A stretch of 64,000 nucleotides of DNA, taken from assembly GCF_000003815.2 (NCBI RefSeq), contig NC_049981.1, positions 115,764-179,763 on the forward strand, written 5' to 3'. This DNA is from Branchiostoma floridae (lineage: Eukaryota > Chordata > Leptocardii > Amphioxiformes > Branchiostomatidae). Position numbers and translations under genes: made by a program. Shown here one piece after another: positions 14,201 through 20,965 of the stretch. The first letter of the stretch is position 1. Every line of letters begins with the position of its first letter. The notes under the pieces were generated by a model. That model was not told the DNA's origin. It saw only the letters and a program-made list of their open reading frames with translations, and made no database searches.

Positions 14201-17200
14201 GTTTTATTAGCATACTCTGTCTTTCGTTAGTGATTGAAATGTTTCTCTGTTTTCAAAATTCATCCAGTTGCTTGAGTACATTTGTATAAAGTGCCTCATT
14301 ACGTTTAATTCGCATCATGATCGTCTTTAATTAAACCCGGGGAAATTTCCTGTATTGAGTTTGCCTCTGAATTTTTTTTTCTGCAGGTGACAGCCACGGA
14401 CGGTGGCGGGCTAGCCTACACTGCGACGGTTTCAATCAATGTCGAGAACGTTAACGACATGACGCCAACGTTCAACCCCGCGTTCTACACCGCTTCCGTC
14501 TTGGAGACGTCGGCGACTGTCGGGTACGTGGTCGCCACTCTTACCTGTGCAGACGACGACTCACCTGACAGTGAGATCCAGTACTATATTGTCTCAGGTA
14601 ACAGCCGTTATCATTCTCGGTTCTGCGCATAACTTCTTTTTACCATTATGATCAGATCAGAAAATTGTGGCAAAATTTCTACGGGTCATTTTTGTTAATT
14701 GTCCTGACTCACAAGCTCCGCCCATCTCCGGGGTGCCAGGCGAGCACATGTCCAGGCCTGGCGTCGCCAACGCTCATTCCCGCTCAGAGCGAGACCGCGG
14801 GCTGCACTCTTCGGTAGTCCGCTCTGTCGTTTTCTGTTAATGAAATTCGTAGAGTAATCTATCAAGTTTTACCTCGGAGCGCGATCGTGTTCCCTTCATG
14901 TTTTCTGAGACAACACATTGCTTTTTTTAAAAGCCAAGAGCTTAAAAGGAATATATTCAGCTAACGTTATAACATTTCTGAAAGACAATATTTGCTGATT
15001 GCTATAATCCTTTACGGCTAAGAATAGGAGCAATTGTTACGAATTAATTGAATCTATGCACTGCACCTGCAGTGTTGGCGCACTTGCGTATGGCAATAAA
15101 CCGGTACATCAATCTAAATTACGCGTTGCAACAATAACAGTTTGAAAAGAATATGAAAGACAGAATGATCAATAATAAAATGATCAGTGTGTTCTTTTCA
15201 ACAGGAAACAGCGCTGGTAACTTCCGCTTATTGGACCGCGACGACGGGAACCCGTTGATTGAAGTAGCGGTCGCAATGGACTTTGACGCCGCCAGCGAGG
15301 CGCAGTCCTACACCCTGGTGGTGAAGGCTGTGGACGAGAACGGGGCGTCCACAGGGCTGTCGTCCAGTGCCATTATAGAGGTGAACATCACTGGGAAGAA
15401 CGAATTCACACCGAGCTTCGCTCCCGCCAACCCCACAACACCCACGGTATTTACAGCAACACCCACGGTATTATCTCCAATCAGACATGTAACTTTGTTT
15501 AACTGGTATTTGAACGTCTGTTGCTCCTTTGCACGTGTATGCTTTGTAATGCTACAATTGAATTTACAAAAACGGGGCCGTACCGGGTAGATTTCGAACT
15601 TGCCAAAACTCGATGTTTCTGACTTAGGGAGAATAGATGCTGCTGCTTTTAGCTTAGTTCAATGCAAATTTATAGGGATCAATGACTTTGCACTGAGCAA
15701 ACGGGGCCATTATATGGATGACGTTTACACCGGTAAGACATCATACTTGAACCTTGTCGACAACATTCACCAACCATTCATTGTAAATTCCATTGTATCT
15801 ATCAAGTAAAAAATGACGATAAGCGTCAGCTAAGACTATACAATTCTTAGACGCTCTGATTATCACTACATCATCATCGTACGGTTTACATTTTTTGGCA
15901 CAAAATGTCAGGAAAAAACATCATGAACACCTGAACACTGATTTTCAAGCTTAACTTAAATCTTAGCAGAGGCAAGCATTGGTTTTACACCTTCATTGTT
16001 GCAACCTGACTTCTACAGACGATCTACGAAGATACCACGGTAGGCACCAACGTCATCACCATCGCCTCCTCTCATGGTGACAGCGGTACAGACGGGACCA
16101 TCACATATGCCATCACGTCACCTGCTAACACACCTGTTCACTCTTCTTCAGGTGGGTCATTCCGAAGCGAACCGATTTTTTTTCGTGTGTGTATGCTGCC
16201 ATGTTGGATTTCTGGGGCCAGATTTGACCTTCGTAAAAAGTTCATAAGTGTATCTAATTTAGTTTAATCGTACTATCACCACTATAAGAGTTTACAAAAA
16301 TGTTGCCACACCGTTTCATTCGCAACTTACATGTACTTACAGAGTCTGAGACAGCCCCAACTTGCACCAATGAGTACATGGAGCTAGCCCTGCAGGCTCA
16401 CCGGCTGACTCACGTGATCACCAGCGGGCTGCACTGGGACCCGGACCCGAGCTGTCAGGCCACCTTCAACGGTACCCACTACATCCTGCGTACCGGGCTC
16501 TATGAGTGTGGGACAATTGTAAGGGCTACACATTCTTATGCAATCTTTGGTATAAAAAAAAATGTATGGAATATGTTTTTTTTTAAATTCTAAAATTGCT
16601 ATTTTTGATTTTGAAGGAAATTCTATATGCAAATACCCCTTCTATCTAAAAGTTCGATCTACATACATATTTTTTTAATAAAGCACAACAGCCGTATTTC
16701 ATTATTTGCTATCTAGTATCGTGTCGACAGTATGAGACTTCTGCATATTTTGTGAATTTATGTATAATCGATGTCTATTATGTTACATAGGTGACCTTTG
16801 ACACGCAATACGTCATCTTCTACAACAATGTCAGCCTCCTTTTCACCCATGATGGCGTCATCACCAGAGATCCTGATGTTGTCATCCATTCCATGTACGT
16901 ATGCATTCACCTTTCTTGGTATCGCTTCAACTTACAATATTGGATATCCAATACGTCAATTACGATTGATTGAAATACAAGTAGGGCAAATGGCAGATGC
17001 CTTCATTCTCAGAGCAAATGGCAGATGCCTTCATTCTCAGAGCAAATGGCAGATGTCTTCATTCTCAGAGAAAATGGCAGATGCCTTCATTATCATGAAT
17101 TGTTTGAAGCTACTTAGGTCACCGGTCTTTCTTCGGTTAAGTAAAAGTTCAAAACGTGATCACTTATGACTCGTGACTCAATACTAACGAAGTAACAACG

Positions 17201-19542
17201 GCAGAACGAATAAGCCACAGAGCTGTGTCATTTTGGGTAGGTAGGGTCAGGCAGTAAAAAAAGATATCCAAGTTGCCAACAATCGAGACAAAAGGCTGTC
17301 AAGTTTAGAGACGTTTGAATGTTTACCACACGAACAATTTATCCTTTATCCCCAGCTGTAAGTACGATCGTGACGAAGCCGTGATGTCCGAGTTCCTGCC
17401 CATCCCGGGCGGACTGGAGTTTGTTGATGAAGGGTTCGGTCAGCTGTCCATCCGGCTAGACCTGTTCCCCACACAGAGCTACCTGTCCCCGTACACCACA
17501 CCTGACTACCCGGTACACAAGCACCTGCGGGACAGGATGTACCTGCAGCTGCAGGTGCAGGGTCACGCCAGACAGCTGTCTGTGATCGCCCTACATTGTG
17601 AGGCTACATCTGGGCGTAACACCTCCCTACAGTACCCACTGATACAGGACGGGTGAGTGTCTTATATAATGCTCAAACAGCGCAGTGTACTTTCTGCTAA
17701 GACAATGAAATATAGGTATCAGAAGGGCATGTACATGATAGCAAACTTCACGTGCAACGAAATGTCGCTGTTACATTTAAAAATAATTTCATCAGGTAGG
17801 TAGATCATAGGACATAGGAATTTTCTTTTGCACAACCAGTTAATCTCACCTGCTGACGTTTCCCTGTCTGTCAGACATCTTCCTCAGGGCTTCTAACTGG
17901 AGTTCTGCTTCTCACTGCTATATGTAGCCGATGTAGTTGGCGCTTACTCTCTTAACTATCTAAAAGCGCCACCTACATTGGCTACATATATCGGCGAGAA
18001 GCAGAACTCTGAGGAAGATGTCTGACAGACATCAAAACGTCAGCAGGTGAGATTAAGTGGTTATGTAAAAGAAAATTCCTATGTCGCTGTTACAGTTGTG
18101 CCTTAGACGACACCCTACAATTCTACACCAATCCTGACCCGGCCACACAGCGGTTCAGTCTGGAGGCTTTCCGCTTCGTACAGGAAGTGACGACTATTCA
18201 TATCCGGTGTATGGTGGAGGTGTGCGATGCTGCTGACACTGGATCCCGCTGTGCACAGGTATATTTAACCGTTTCTACAAACAATGGCTCTTATCATTAA
18301 AGTGAAAGTTACTCGTAACTTAATGTGTTCAAGTTGTTGGAAACACAAAGTTTTCATTGAAAATGCAAGGAACCATTTTGTCCTACTACTGTTTTTTTAT
18401 CCTTTAGAATGGGTTAAAAGTTTTGAAAGGTAGTTTCTTTAGTTCTTGTTTAAAAAAATGATTTAACAAAACATTTCAGGGTTGCAGGACCAATCGTCGT
18501 CACAAGAGGGCACTCGAGGAACATGATGACATGAAGAGTCGCTTTGTGATCTCCCGCGGTCCCATCATCCTTCATGCAGATTTCCAAACGGGTCCCCGTG
18601 GTAAGTGTACTTTGCACATTTGTAAGTCTTTTCCCAATTGTACCCCATGATTCCTCTAAGTGGAATCAAAATTTGTTACAATATGTACCGGTATGATAAG
18701 AAGAAAGGACTATACAGATAGCTTATTAGGTCCCAATAACGGAATAAGCAACATGGAGAGCATGTCTCATATTTGTACTGAGTAGCTCTATCTGCAGCTG
18801 TGGCACTTGAACTTAANNNNNNNNNNNNNNNNNNNNNNNNNNNNNNNNNNNNNNNNNNNNNNNNNNNNNNNNNNNNNNNNNNNNNNNNNNNNNNNNNNNN
18901 NNNNNNNNNNNNNNNNGCCGGCTGACTCCCCTAGCGTACTGTATTTACTCTATTTGACCAATTTCTACAATTAGACCACCAAACCACGAAGCCTGGTAGA
19001 GGCTAGCACTGAACATGATTCTAAAAACATCGAAAAAACATCCATTTATAATTGTATAAGTCTTTTGATACACAGAAACATGACTAGCCAGAGTTATATG
19101 CCATGTGATACCAGCAACGTTAACCTTTGTTTTATCCCATGTAGTTCCGAGTACACGCGTACAGCGAAAGAATTGTGGGTTCAATGTTGTTAAATTTGAC
19201 TTGCCCTTGACTTGTTAACAGTTCTCGTCTCGTCTACTGTCTCATTTGCATAACAAATGTCTGTTTATGTCTCAGAGGCCTTCACCTTTGACATGTTACC
19301 CACAATTCTTGTCGCTGCACATGCGTACTCGGAAGTGAGAAATAGCTTAATTTTATATTTCGTTGTTAAATTCTATATTCCATCTTCTTTCATATGCAGA
19401 GTATAGTGCAAGACGTACTGCTCTTGTGGTTGGAGGATCCGCTGCGATGATGATCCTCATTGTGCTGTTTGGTGTCAAAGTGAGACGCTGTAATAAGGTA
19501 CATCCGGGATACCACCAACTCTTCAATTTTGAAGTCGAGTGA
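2166..19542 (+). CDS. cadherin-repeat / ZP-domain type I membrane protein (19 exons, complete model)
   Basis: Joining 2166-2220, 3394-3602, 5389-5604, 6664-6908, 7795-7946, 10336-10513, 11007-11154, 11824-11932, 12514-12645, 13115-13260, 14387-14597, 15205-15446, 16019-16151, 16343-16518, 16791-16894, 17356-17652, 18096-18258, 18480-18600 and 19400-19542 gives 1059 codons and a stop with every intron phase matching. The order is signal peptide (1-18), six cadherin repeats with LDYE-, DxD- and DxNDNxP-like calcium motifs (about 20-690), a truncated seventh repeat (about 690-726), a ZP-N/ZP-C module (733-975), the basic site RHKR (979-982), a transmembrane helix (about 1020-1038) and a short tail. 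In known ZP proteins a furin site just after the module releases it for polymerisation. Cadherin repeats give calcium-dependent rigid ectodomains. The function here is inferred: a filament-forming or adhesive surface protein. Several introns carry MITEs. I know no named orthologue with this layout. Confidence 0.85.
2789..3260 (+). repeat. 22-bp GACA-rich minisatellite in intron 1
   Basis: About twenty units of CAGTCAGACAGACAGACAGA plus GA run almost without change, with shortened units around 2880-2940 and 3005-3040. The array ends about 130 bp before exon 2. It explains the long QTDRQ-type open frames on both strands, which are not genes. Confidence 0.95.
3394..3602 (+). CDS. exon 2: N-terminal half of cadherin repeat 1
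   Basis: Encodes IPDFGVSLPATATINEDMGG and onwards, including INED and VTDADV calcium-ligand motifs. The phase-1 acceptor could be the AG at 3392, 3374 or 3401; all three keep the frame, so the exact start is uncertain by a few codons. The donor is GTAATG in phase 0. Confidence 0.8.
4785..5010. mobile_element. inverted-repeat element in intron 2
   Basis: Sequence near 4790-4812 (ACTTGCGTCAAGCTTGCG) is inverted near 4970-4985 (CGCAAGCTTGACGTAAGT). A related stretch sharing CTGCGGGGTTCGAAAGA and ACTCAACGAATTT recurs at about 36505-36680, so this is a dispersed, degenerate MITE-like family. Confidence 0.5.
5389..5604 (+). CDS. exon 3: end of cadherin repeat 1, start of repeat 2
   Basis: Reads FDYETTTSYTLYILATDPDG and then IADVNEPP, the classic linker closing a cadherin repeat, followed by the first strand of repeat 2 with LYED. 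Acceptor TGTACAG and donor GTGCGT are both phase 0. Confidence 0.9.
5941..6140. mobile_element. foldback MITE-like element in intron 3
   Basis: The left arm contains CTTCAATCAATGACT and AAGGTAAGGTACA. The right arm contains their inverted forms TGTACCTTACCTT and AGTCATTGATTGAAG. Arms are about 55 bp around a roughly 90-bp loop. No target duplication could be fixed. Confidence 0.7.
6664..6908 (+). CDS. exon 4: cadherin repeat 2
   Basis: Starts VTATDVDNGDSISFSLSG, then FTIDSSTGIITT, IDYES and VDTNDNSPVF: an almost complete cadherin repeat in one exon. The acceptor is phase 0 and the donor GTAACA is phase 2. Confidence 0.9.
6928..7140 (+). mobile_element. tRNA-derived SINE
   Basis: An A-box-like TGGCACAACGGCTAGAGCG at 6939-6957 and a B-box-like GAGTTCGATACTC at 6982-6994 have tRNA-like spacing. 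An unrelated body follows, ending in a T-rich tail near 7135. It lies in sense orientation 20 bp after the exon 4 donor. Confidence 0.65.
7202..7424. mobile_element. MITE of the TAGTCTCTACCAG family
   Basis: Begins TAGTCTCTACCAG and ends with a degenerate inverted copy (CTACTAGAAGCTA). Fragments of the same family lie at 18917-19008, 44732-44750, 45800-45963, 48340-48357 and 58600-58796. Confidence 0.6.
7795..7946 (+). CDS. exon 5: N-terminal half of cadherin repeat 3
   Basis: Encodes SLSITNPVSLSEEVRVGTSA, then AWDADFGG and FTLDA. Acceptor CTGTACAG is phase 2, matching exon 4. Donor GTAAGT is phase 1, matching exon 6 across the assembly gap. Confidence 0.85.
8245..8540 (+). repeat. 10-bp GAAAAGGAAC minisatellite in intron 5
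   Basis: More than twenty tandem GAAAAGGAAC / GAAAAGGAGC units, interrupted by four copies of a longer variant containing AAGTACCGAAAGTGC or AAGTGCTGAAAGTGC. Open frames on both strands here are repeat artefacts. Confidence 0.95.
8541..9651. other. intron 5 sequence before the gap, no recognised gene
   Basis: I see no exon that fits the phase-1 intron or continues the cadherin domain. A G-run and GC-rich stretch at 8750-9030 may be an old repeat. Short ORFs at 9018-9415 have no recognisable motif. Confidence 0.4.
9652..10154. other. assembly gap (503 N)
   Basis: Unknown bases inside intron 5. Exons 5 and 6 on either side join in phase 1 and within one cadherin repeat, so no coding exon need be hidden here. 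Confidence 0.98.
10336..10513 (+). CDS. exon 6: C-terminal half of cadherin repeat 3
   Basis: Encodes TGVVYTAADLDYDAAGG, IRAYDGA and LQDLNDNSPVC. Joined to exon 5 it reads FTLDAS-TGVV, the expected F-strand turn of a cadherin repeat. Acceptor ATCAG is phase 1; donor GTAAGT is phase 2. Confidence 0.9.
10855..10965. repeat. CA/CG-rich simple sequence
   Basis: Alternating ACAC, CGCG and ATAC dinucleotides in intron 6, about 45 bp upstream of the exon 7 acceptor. Confidence 0.8.
11007..11154 (+). CDS. exon 7: N-terminal half of cadherin repeat 4
   Basis: Encodes KQLPENTAMFTNVATLSCSD, with the PENTA and DSDG motifs. Acceptor ATTACAG is phase 2. The donor implied by the frame is AGG|GTCTGT in phase 0, a weak 5' splice site. 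Confidence 0.8.
11310..11657. mobile_element. foldback MITE, GTTACTC termini
   Basis: Left GTTACTCGAGCTACT and right AGTTGCTTGAGTAAC are inverted. Inner arms repeat GTGACACTGAAGAGATCTGT against ACAGATCTCTTCAGTGTCAC, so the arms exceed 90 bp. Related pieces occur at 10221-10314 and 14161-14279. Confidence 0.8.
11824..11932 (+). CDS. exon 8: middle of cadherin repeat 4
   Basis: Encodes SIAALDYDDAIAAS and YTIEVTVTDSG. LDYD and VTDSG are the expected calcium and strand-G motifs. Acceptor TTCTAG is phase 0; donor GTACGG is phase 1. Confidence 0.88.
12514..12645 (+). CDS. exon 9: end of cadherin repeat 4, start of repeat 5
   Basis: Encodes TVTVTVEVTSVNDNNPIC and then TATPNEDQTVE. The VNDNNP linker closes repeat 4 and NED opens repeat 5. 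Phase 1 on both sides. Confidence 0.88.
13115..13260 (+). CDS. exon 10: middle of cadherin repeat 5
   Basis: Encodes DNDYGDDGDLTYAIAS, FYINSTAGEVKL and ALDYETTPSYVLE. Acceptor CTGCAG is phase 1; donor GTATTT is phase 0. Confidence 0.9.
13436..14156. mobile_element. foldback element with AAGCCCCCTTT termini, interrupted by a gap
   Basis: AAGCCCCCTTT at the left and AAAGGGGGCTT at the right are inverted, and the arms continue through TTTAGCTCGGCCGAGTGG for at least 75 bp. A second inner palindrome (GTAAATTACGAGGAGG against CCTCCTCGTAATTTAC) lies at about 14020-14105. The 100-N gap at 13549-13648 falls inside the structure. Confidence 0.8.
13549..13648. other. assembly gap (100 N)
   Basis: A standard-size gap inside a foldback element in intron 10, probably caused by the palindrome. 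Confidence 0.98.
14161..14279. mobile_element. short MITE, GCTACTCAAG termini
   Basis: GCTACTCAAGCGATTGG at the left is inverted as CCAGTTGCTTGAGTAC at the right. A deleted relative of 11310-11657, ending about 110 bp before exon 11. Confidence 0.65.
14387..14597 (+). CDS. exon 11: end of cadherin repeat 5, start of repeat 6
   Basis: Encodes VTATDGGGLAYTATVSINVE, then NVNDMTPTF and ASVLETSATVGYVVATLTCA. Acceptor CTGCAG is phase 0; donor GTAACA is phase 1. Confidence 0.9.
15205..15446 (+). CDS. exon 12: most of cadherin repeat 6
   Basis: Encodes NSAGNFRLLDRDDG, AMDFDAASEAQSYTLVVKAV, DENG and ITGKNEFTPSF. The LDYE motif is diverged to MDFD and the closing linker to GKNEFTP. A duplicated donor (15447 or 15468) could add seven residues. 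Phase 1 in, phase 0 out. Confidence 0.88.
16019..16151 (+). CDS. exon 13: truncated cadherin repeat 7
   Basis: Encodes TIYEDTTVGTNVITIASS, then DGTITYAIT and a Ser-rich end. It resembles the first half of a cadherin repeat (YED, ITYAI), but the LDYE-to-NDN half is missing and the next exon enters the ZP module. Phase 0 in, phase 1 out. Confidence 0.8.
16343..16518 (+). CDS. exon 14: start of ZP-N
   Basis: Encodes CTNEYMELALQAHRL, HWDPDPSCQATFNGTHYIL and LYECGTI. Three of the four conserved ZP-N cysteines and the CGT signature are here. NGT is a potential N-glycosylation site. Phase 1 in, phase 0 out. Confidence 0.9.
16791..16894 (+). CDS. exon 15: ZP-N, continued
   Basis: Encodes VTFDTQYVIFYNNVSLLF and VITRDPDVVIHS. 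The Y-x-N and I-x-R pattern is typical of the second half of ZP-N. NVS is a glycosylation sequon. Phase 0 in; donor GTACGT phase 2. Confidence 0.9.
16985..17092 (+). repeat. 28-bp tandem repeat in intron 15
   Basis: Four near-copies of GCAAATGGCAGATGCCTTCA plus TTCTCAGA, with the last decaying into TTATCATGAATTG. Confidence 0.9.
17356..17652 (+). CDS. exon 16: ZP-N/ZP-C linker and start of ZP-C
   Basis: Begins CKYDRDEAV, giving the fourth ZP-N cysteine and C-x-Y. The linker EFLPIPGGLEFVDEGFG follows, then ZP-C strands MYLQLQVQG and ALHCEATSGRNTSLQYPLI. NTS is a sequon. Phase 2 at both ends. Confidence 0.92.
17811..18085. mobile_element. foldback MITE abutting the exon 17 acceptor
   Basis: GACATAGGAATTTTC at the left is inverted as GAAAATTCCTATGTC at the right, and CATCTTCCTCAG pairs with CTGAGGAAGATG. 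Arms are about 110 bp. The right end is 10 bp upstream of exon 17. A 14-bp direct repeat (ATGTCGCTGTTACA) lies at 17762-17775 and 18081-18094. Confidence 0.85.
18096..18258 (+). CDS. exon 17: ZP-C core
   Basis: Encodes CALDDTLQFYTNPD, RFSLEAFRFV and IRCMVEVCDAADTGSRCAQ, the cysteine-rich end of ZP-C. Acceptor TGTTACAG is phase 2; donor GTATAT is phase 0. Confidence 0.92.
18480..18600 (+). CDS. exon 18: last ZP-C cysteine and furin-type site
   Basis: Encodes GCRTNRRHKRALEEHDD. RHKR fits the R-x-K-R furin consensus at the usual distance after the ZP module. The hydrophobic run FVISRGPIILHADF after it may be the external hydrophobic patch known in ZP precursors (inference). Donor GTAAGT is phase 1. 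Confidence 0.9.
18817..18916. other. assembly gap (100 N)
   Basis: Gap in intron 18, directly before a partial TAGTCTCTACCAG-family MITE (18917-19008). Exons 18 and 19 join in phase 1 across it. Confidence 0.98.
18917..19008. mobile_element. partial MITE, right end
   Basis: Ends GAAGCCTGGTAGAGGCTAG, the inverted terminus of the family at 7202-7424. It also shares the internal words TTTGACCAATTTCT and GGCTGACTC with that family. The left half is lost in the gap. Confidence 0.65.
19400..19542 (+). CDS. exon 19: transmembrane helix and short cytoplasmic tail
   Basis: Encodes EYSARRTALVVGGSAAMMIL then IVLFGVKVRRCNK, a single hydrophobic helix followed by a basic stop-transfer stretch. Reading through gives a tail ending FNFEVE and TGA at 19540. 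Splicing instead at the GTACAT donor (exon end 19497) would join, in frame, a candidate exon at 20235-20372. Confidence 0.8.
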
Positions 19543-19590
19543 GACGCTGTAATCTGATACATCCGGGACACCAGCAACTCATCAACCTCG
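19484..19590 (+). repeat. tandem duplication overlapping the last exon
   Basis: GTGAGACGCTGTAAT is repeated about 58 bp later (start 19539), followed in both copies by ACATCCGGGA and CAACTC. The second copy supplies the stop codon context. Confidence 0.85.
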
Positions 19591-19669
19591 ACATGATACA
19601 TGATGTTGTAGTACTTCACGTTGCTTTTGTATACATTTATTAGAAACAGTTACCATGTCTTTGCTGATA

Positions 19670-19843
19670 CAGTAGAAGCCACTTAATTGCACGGTCTATT
19701 GGCCAGTTAATTTCGTGCAATTATCCGGCTGGTGCAATTATGCGAAGTTATCTAGCTGGACCGCACCAGTTTGGAATTTGGGGATTCTGTCCAGTTAACA
19801 GAAGTGTGCGTTAATCCGTTGTGCAATAAATTGGCTTTTACTG
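19670..19843. mobile_element. Tc1/mariner-pogo-like MITE with TA target sites
   Basis: CAGTAGAAGCCACTTAATT at the left and the inverted CAGTAAAAGCCAATTTATT at the right end a 174-bp element flanked by TA on both sides. A CAGT terminus with TA duplication is typical of pogo/Tigger-type elements. It lies in the 3' flank of the cadherin-ZP gene. Confidence 0.8.
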
Positions 19844-19878
19844 TACATGTAGAATTAGTTCCAATTCTTGACAACTAG

Positions 19879-19884
19879 AATAAA
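19879..19884 (+). terminator. candidate poly(A) signal, cadherin-ZP gene
   Basis: AATAAA about 340 nt after the TGA at 19540. It suits the unspliced exon 19 end. Confidence 0.45.
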
Positions 19885-20234
19885 TCATTATTCATCAATT
19901 TCATGTAGTCAAAATCTGTCAGAATTTCGGGATGGTGAAATACCAGCAAGTGCGTACTGCATCAGCATTTTTGCTTATGGACGGAAGGTTCTACCATGGA
20001 ATGGAATATGACTTTTGTTTTGCTTTGCTTGTAAAGCTTGATAACTTTCTATGATTAGATGCTGGTACTTACGTTGATTTCGCTTCCACTGCACTGTGAC
20101 AACAGCCTTTCATAATTGCGCTATTTGAGAGGATTTAGAGATATTCTTTCTATATCTGTATACTTATACGGCAGTAACTCCCGAAGTGTCTTGGAAATTA
20201 CTCCTCAATCAATGATTCCTATTAACATTTTCAG

Positions 20235-20372
20235 GTTTTGCTGCCAGACAAACAAGCTGCATTGTTTGACTTAAATAAAGTGTGGTCAAAAACTTTTGAA
20301 CAGCCTAAAATTGATTCAGTAGCTCTAATGCGGCAGTATAAAGTATTGCACTCTCTAACGCATGTACAGTGA
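20235..20372 (+). CDS. candidate alternative last exon (longer tail)
   Basis: After acceptor ATTTTCAG, 45 codons are open in phase 0 (VLLPDKQAALFDLNKVWSK and onwards) before TGA. Joined to exon 19 cut at 19497 it would give a 1090-residue protein with a polar tail. No homology is recognised. Transcript evidence is needed to choose between the two ends. Confidence 0.4.
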   Translation, partial: VLLPDKQAALFDLNKVWSKTFEQPKIDSVALMRQYKVLHSLTHVQ

Positions 20373-20382
20373 TATAAGACAA

Positions 20383-20388
20383 TTTATT
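20383..20388 (-). terminator. candidate poly(A) signal of the sushi-mucin gene
   Basis: TTTATT on the plus strand reads AATAAA on the minus strand, about 445 nt beyond the minus-strand stop. Confidence 0.4.
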
Positions 20389-20831
20389 ATGCTGTGAAGG
20401 AACCTGGGAGTAAAGTAAAATTACTTCCGAATCGGTGGGACGCCTCTATGCCGGATGTCCGGACGTACTCAGAGATAGTACCGTCTCTGCGAAATCATTA
20501 CCGTGAAGCAGAGATTGAGAGTTATCAAACATTATGTTCAGAAGACATTCACTATACGCGTGATCTCAGACAGTCTACACGGATGCTGCATCTGGTCGCA
20601 CCACATTTAGAAACTCCAATTTTCCAATAGTGTCGGAAATTACAGTTCAACTTTGCATCAAAGTATTACTACCTACACATATGACCTAACAGGCGAAGAG
20701 CCATACTCGTGTTGTCTTGAATTTCAACGAGTAAAGAAAAAGAAAACAATTTGCATTGAGCAAAATCATTTCAGAGTGTTTACGCGTAACGAAATATGGA
20801 TACTATAGGGTCCTATAGTACTGTCATACTT

Positions 20832-20965
20832 TCATACTATCGTACTGTCGTTTCTATTGTTTCTCACCGACCGGCAACGTAGAACTAGGATTACAAGCAG
20901 CAGTCCGGCTACAAGGCAGCCGACAGTGGCTCCGACCACCACTCCGACTGCAACAGGACTTGTAG
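20832..20965 (-). CDS. last exon: transmembrane helix and tail
   Basis: After acceptor TTTACAG (phase 1) it reads TSPVAVGVVVGATVGCLVAG and LLLVILVLRCRSVRNN, then a stop at 20834-20832: one helix, a basic stop-transfer stretch and a tail of about 15 residues ending DSTIV. That end fits a C-terminal S/T-x-V PDZ ligand, though this is weak evidence. Confidence 0.75.

Noticed and set aside
20394..20630. 78-codon plus-strand ORF after the cadherin-ZP gene
   Set aside because: Starts with GTG, has no motif, and lies in the presumed 3' region shared by two convergent genes.
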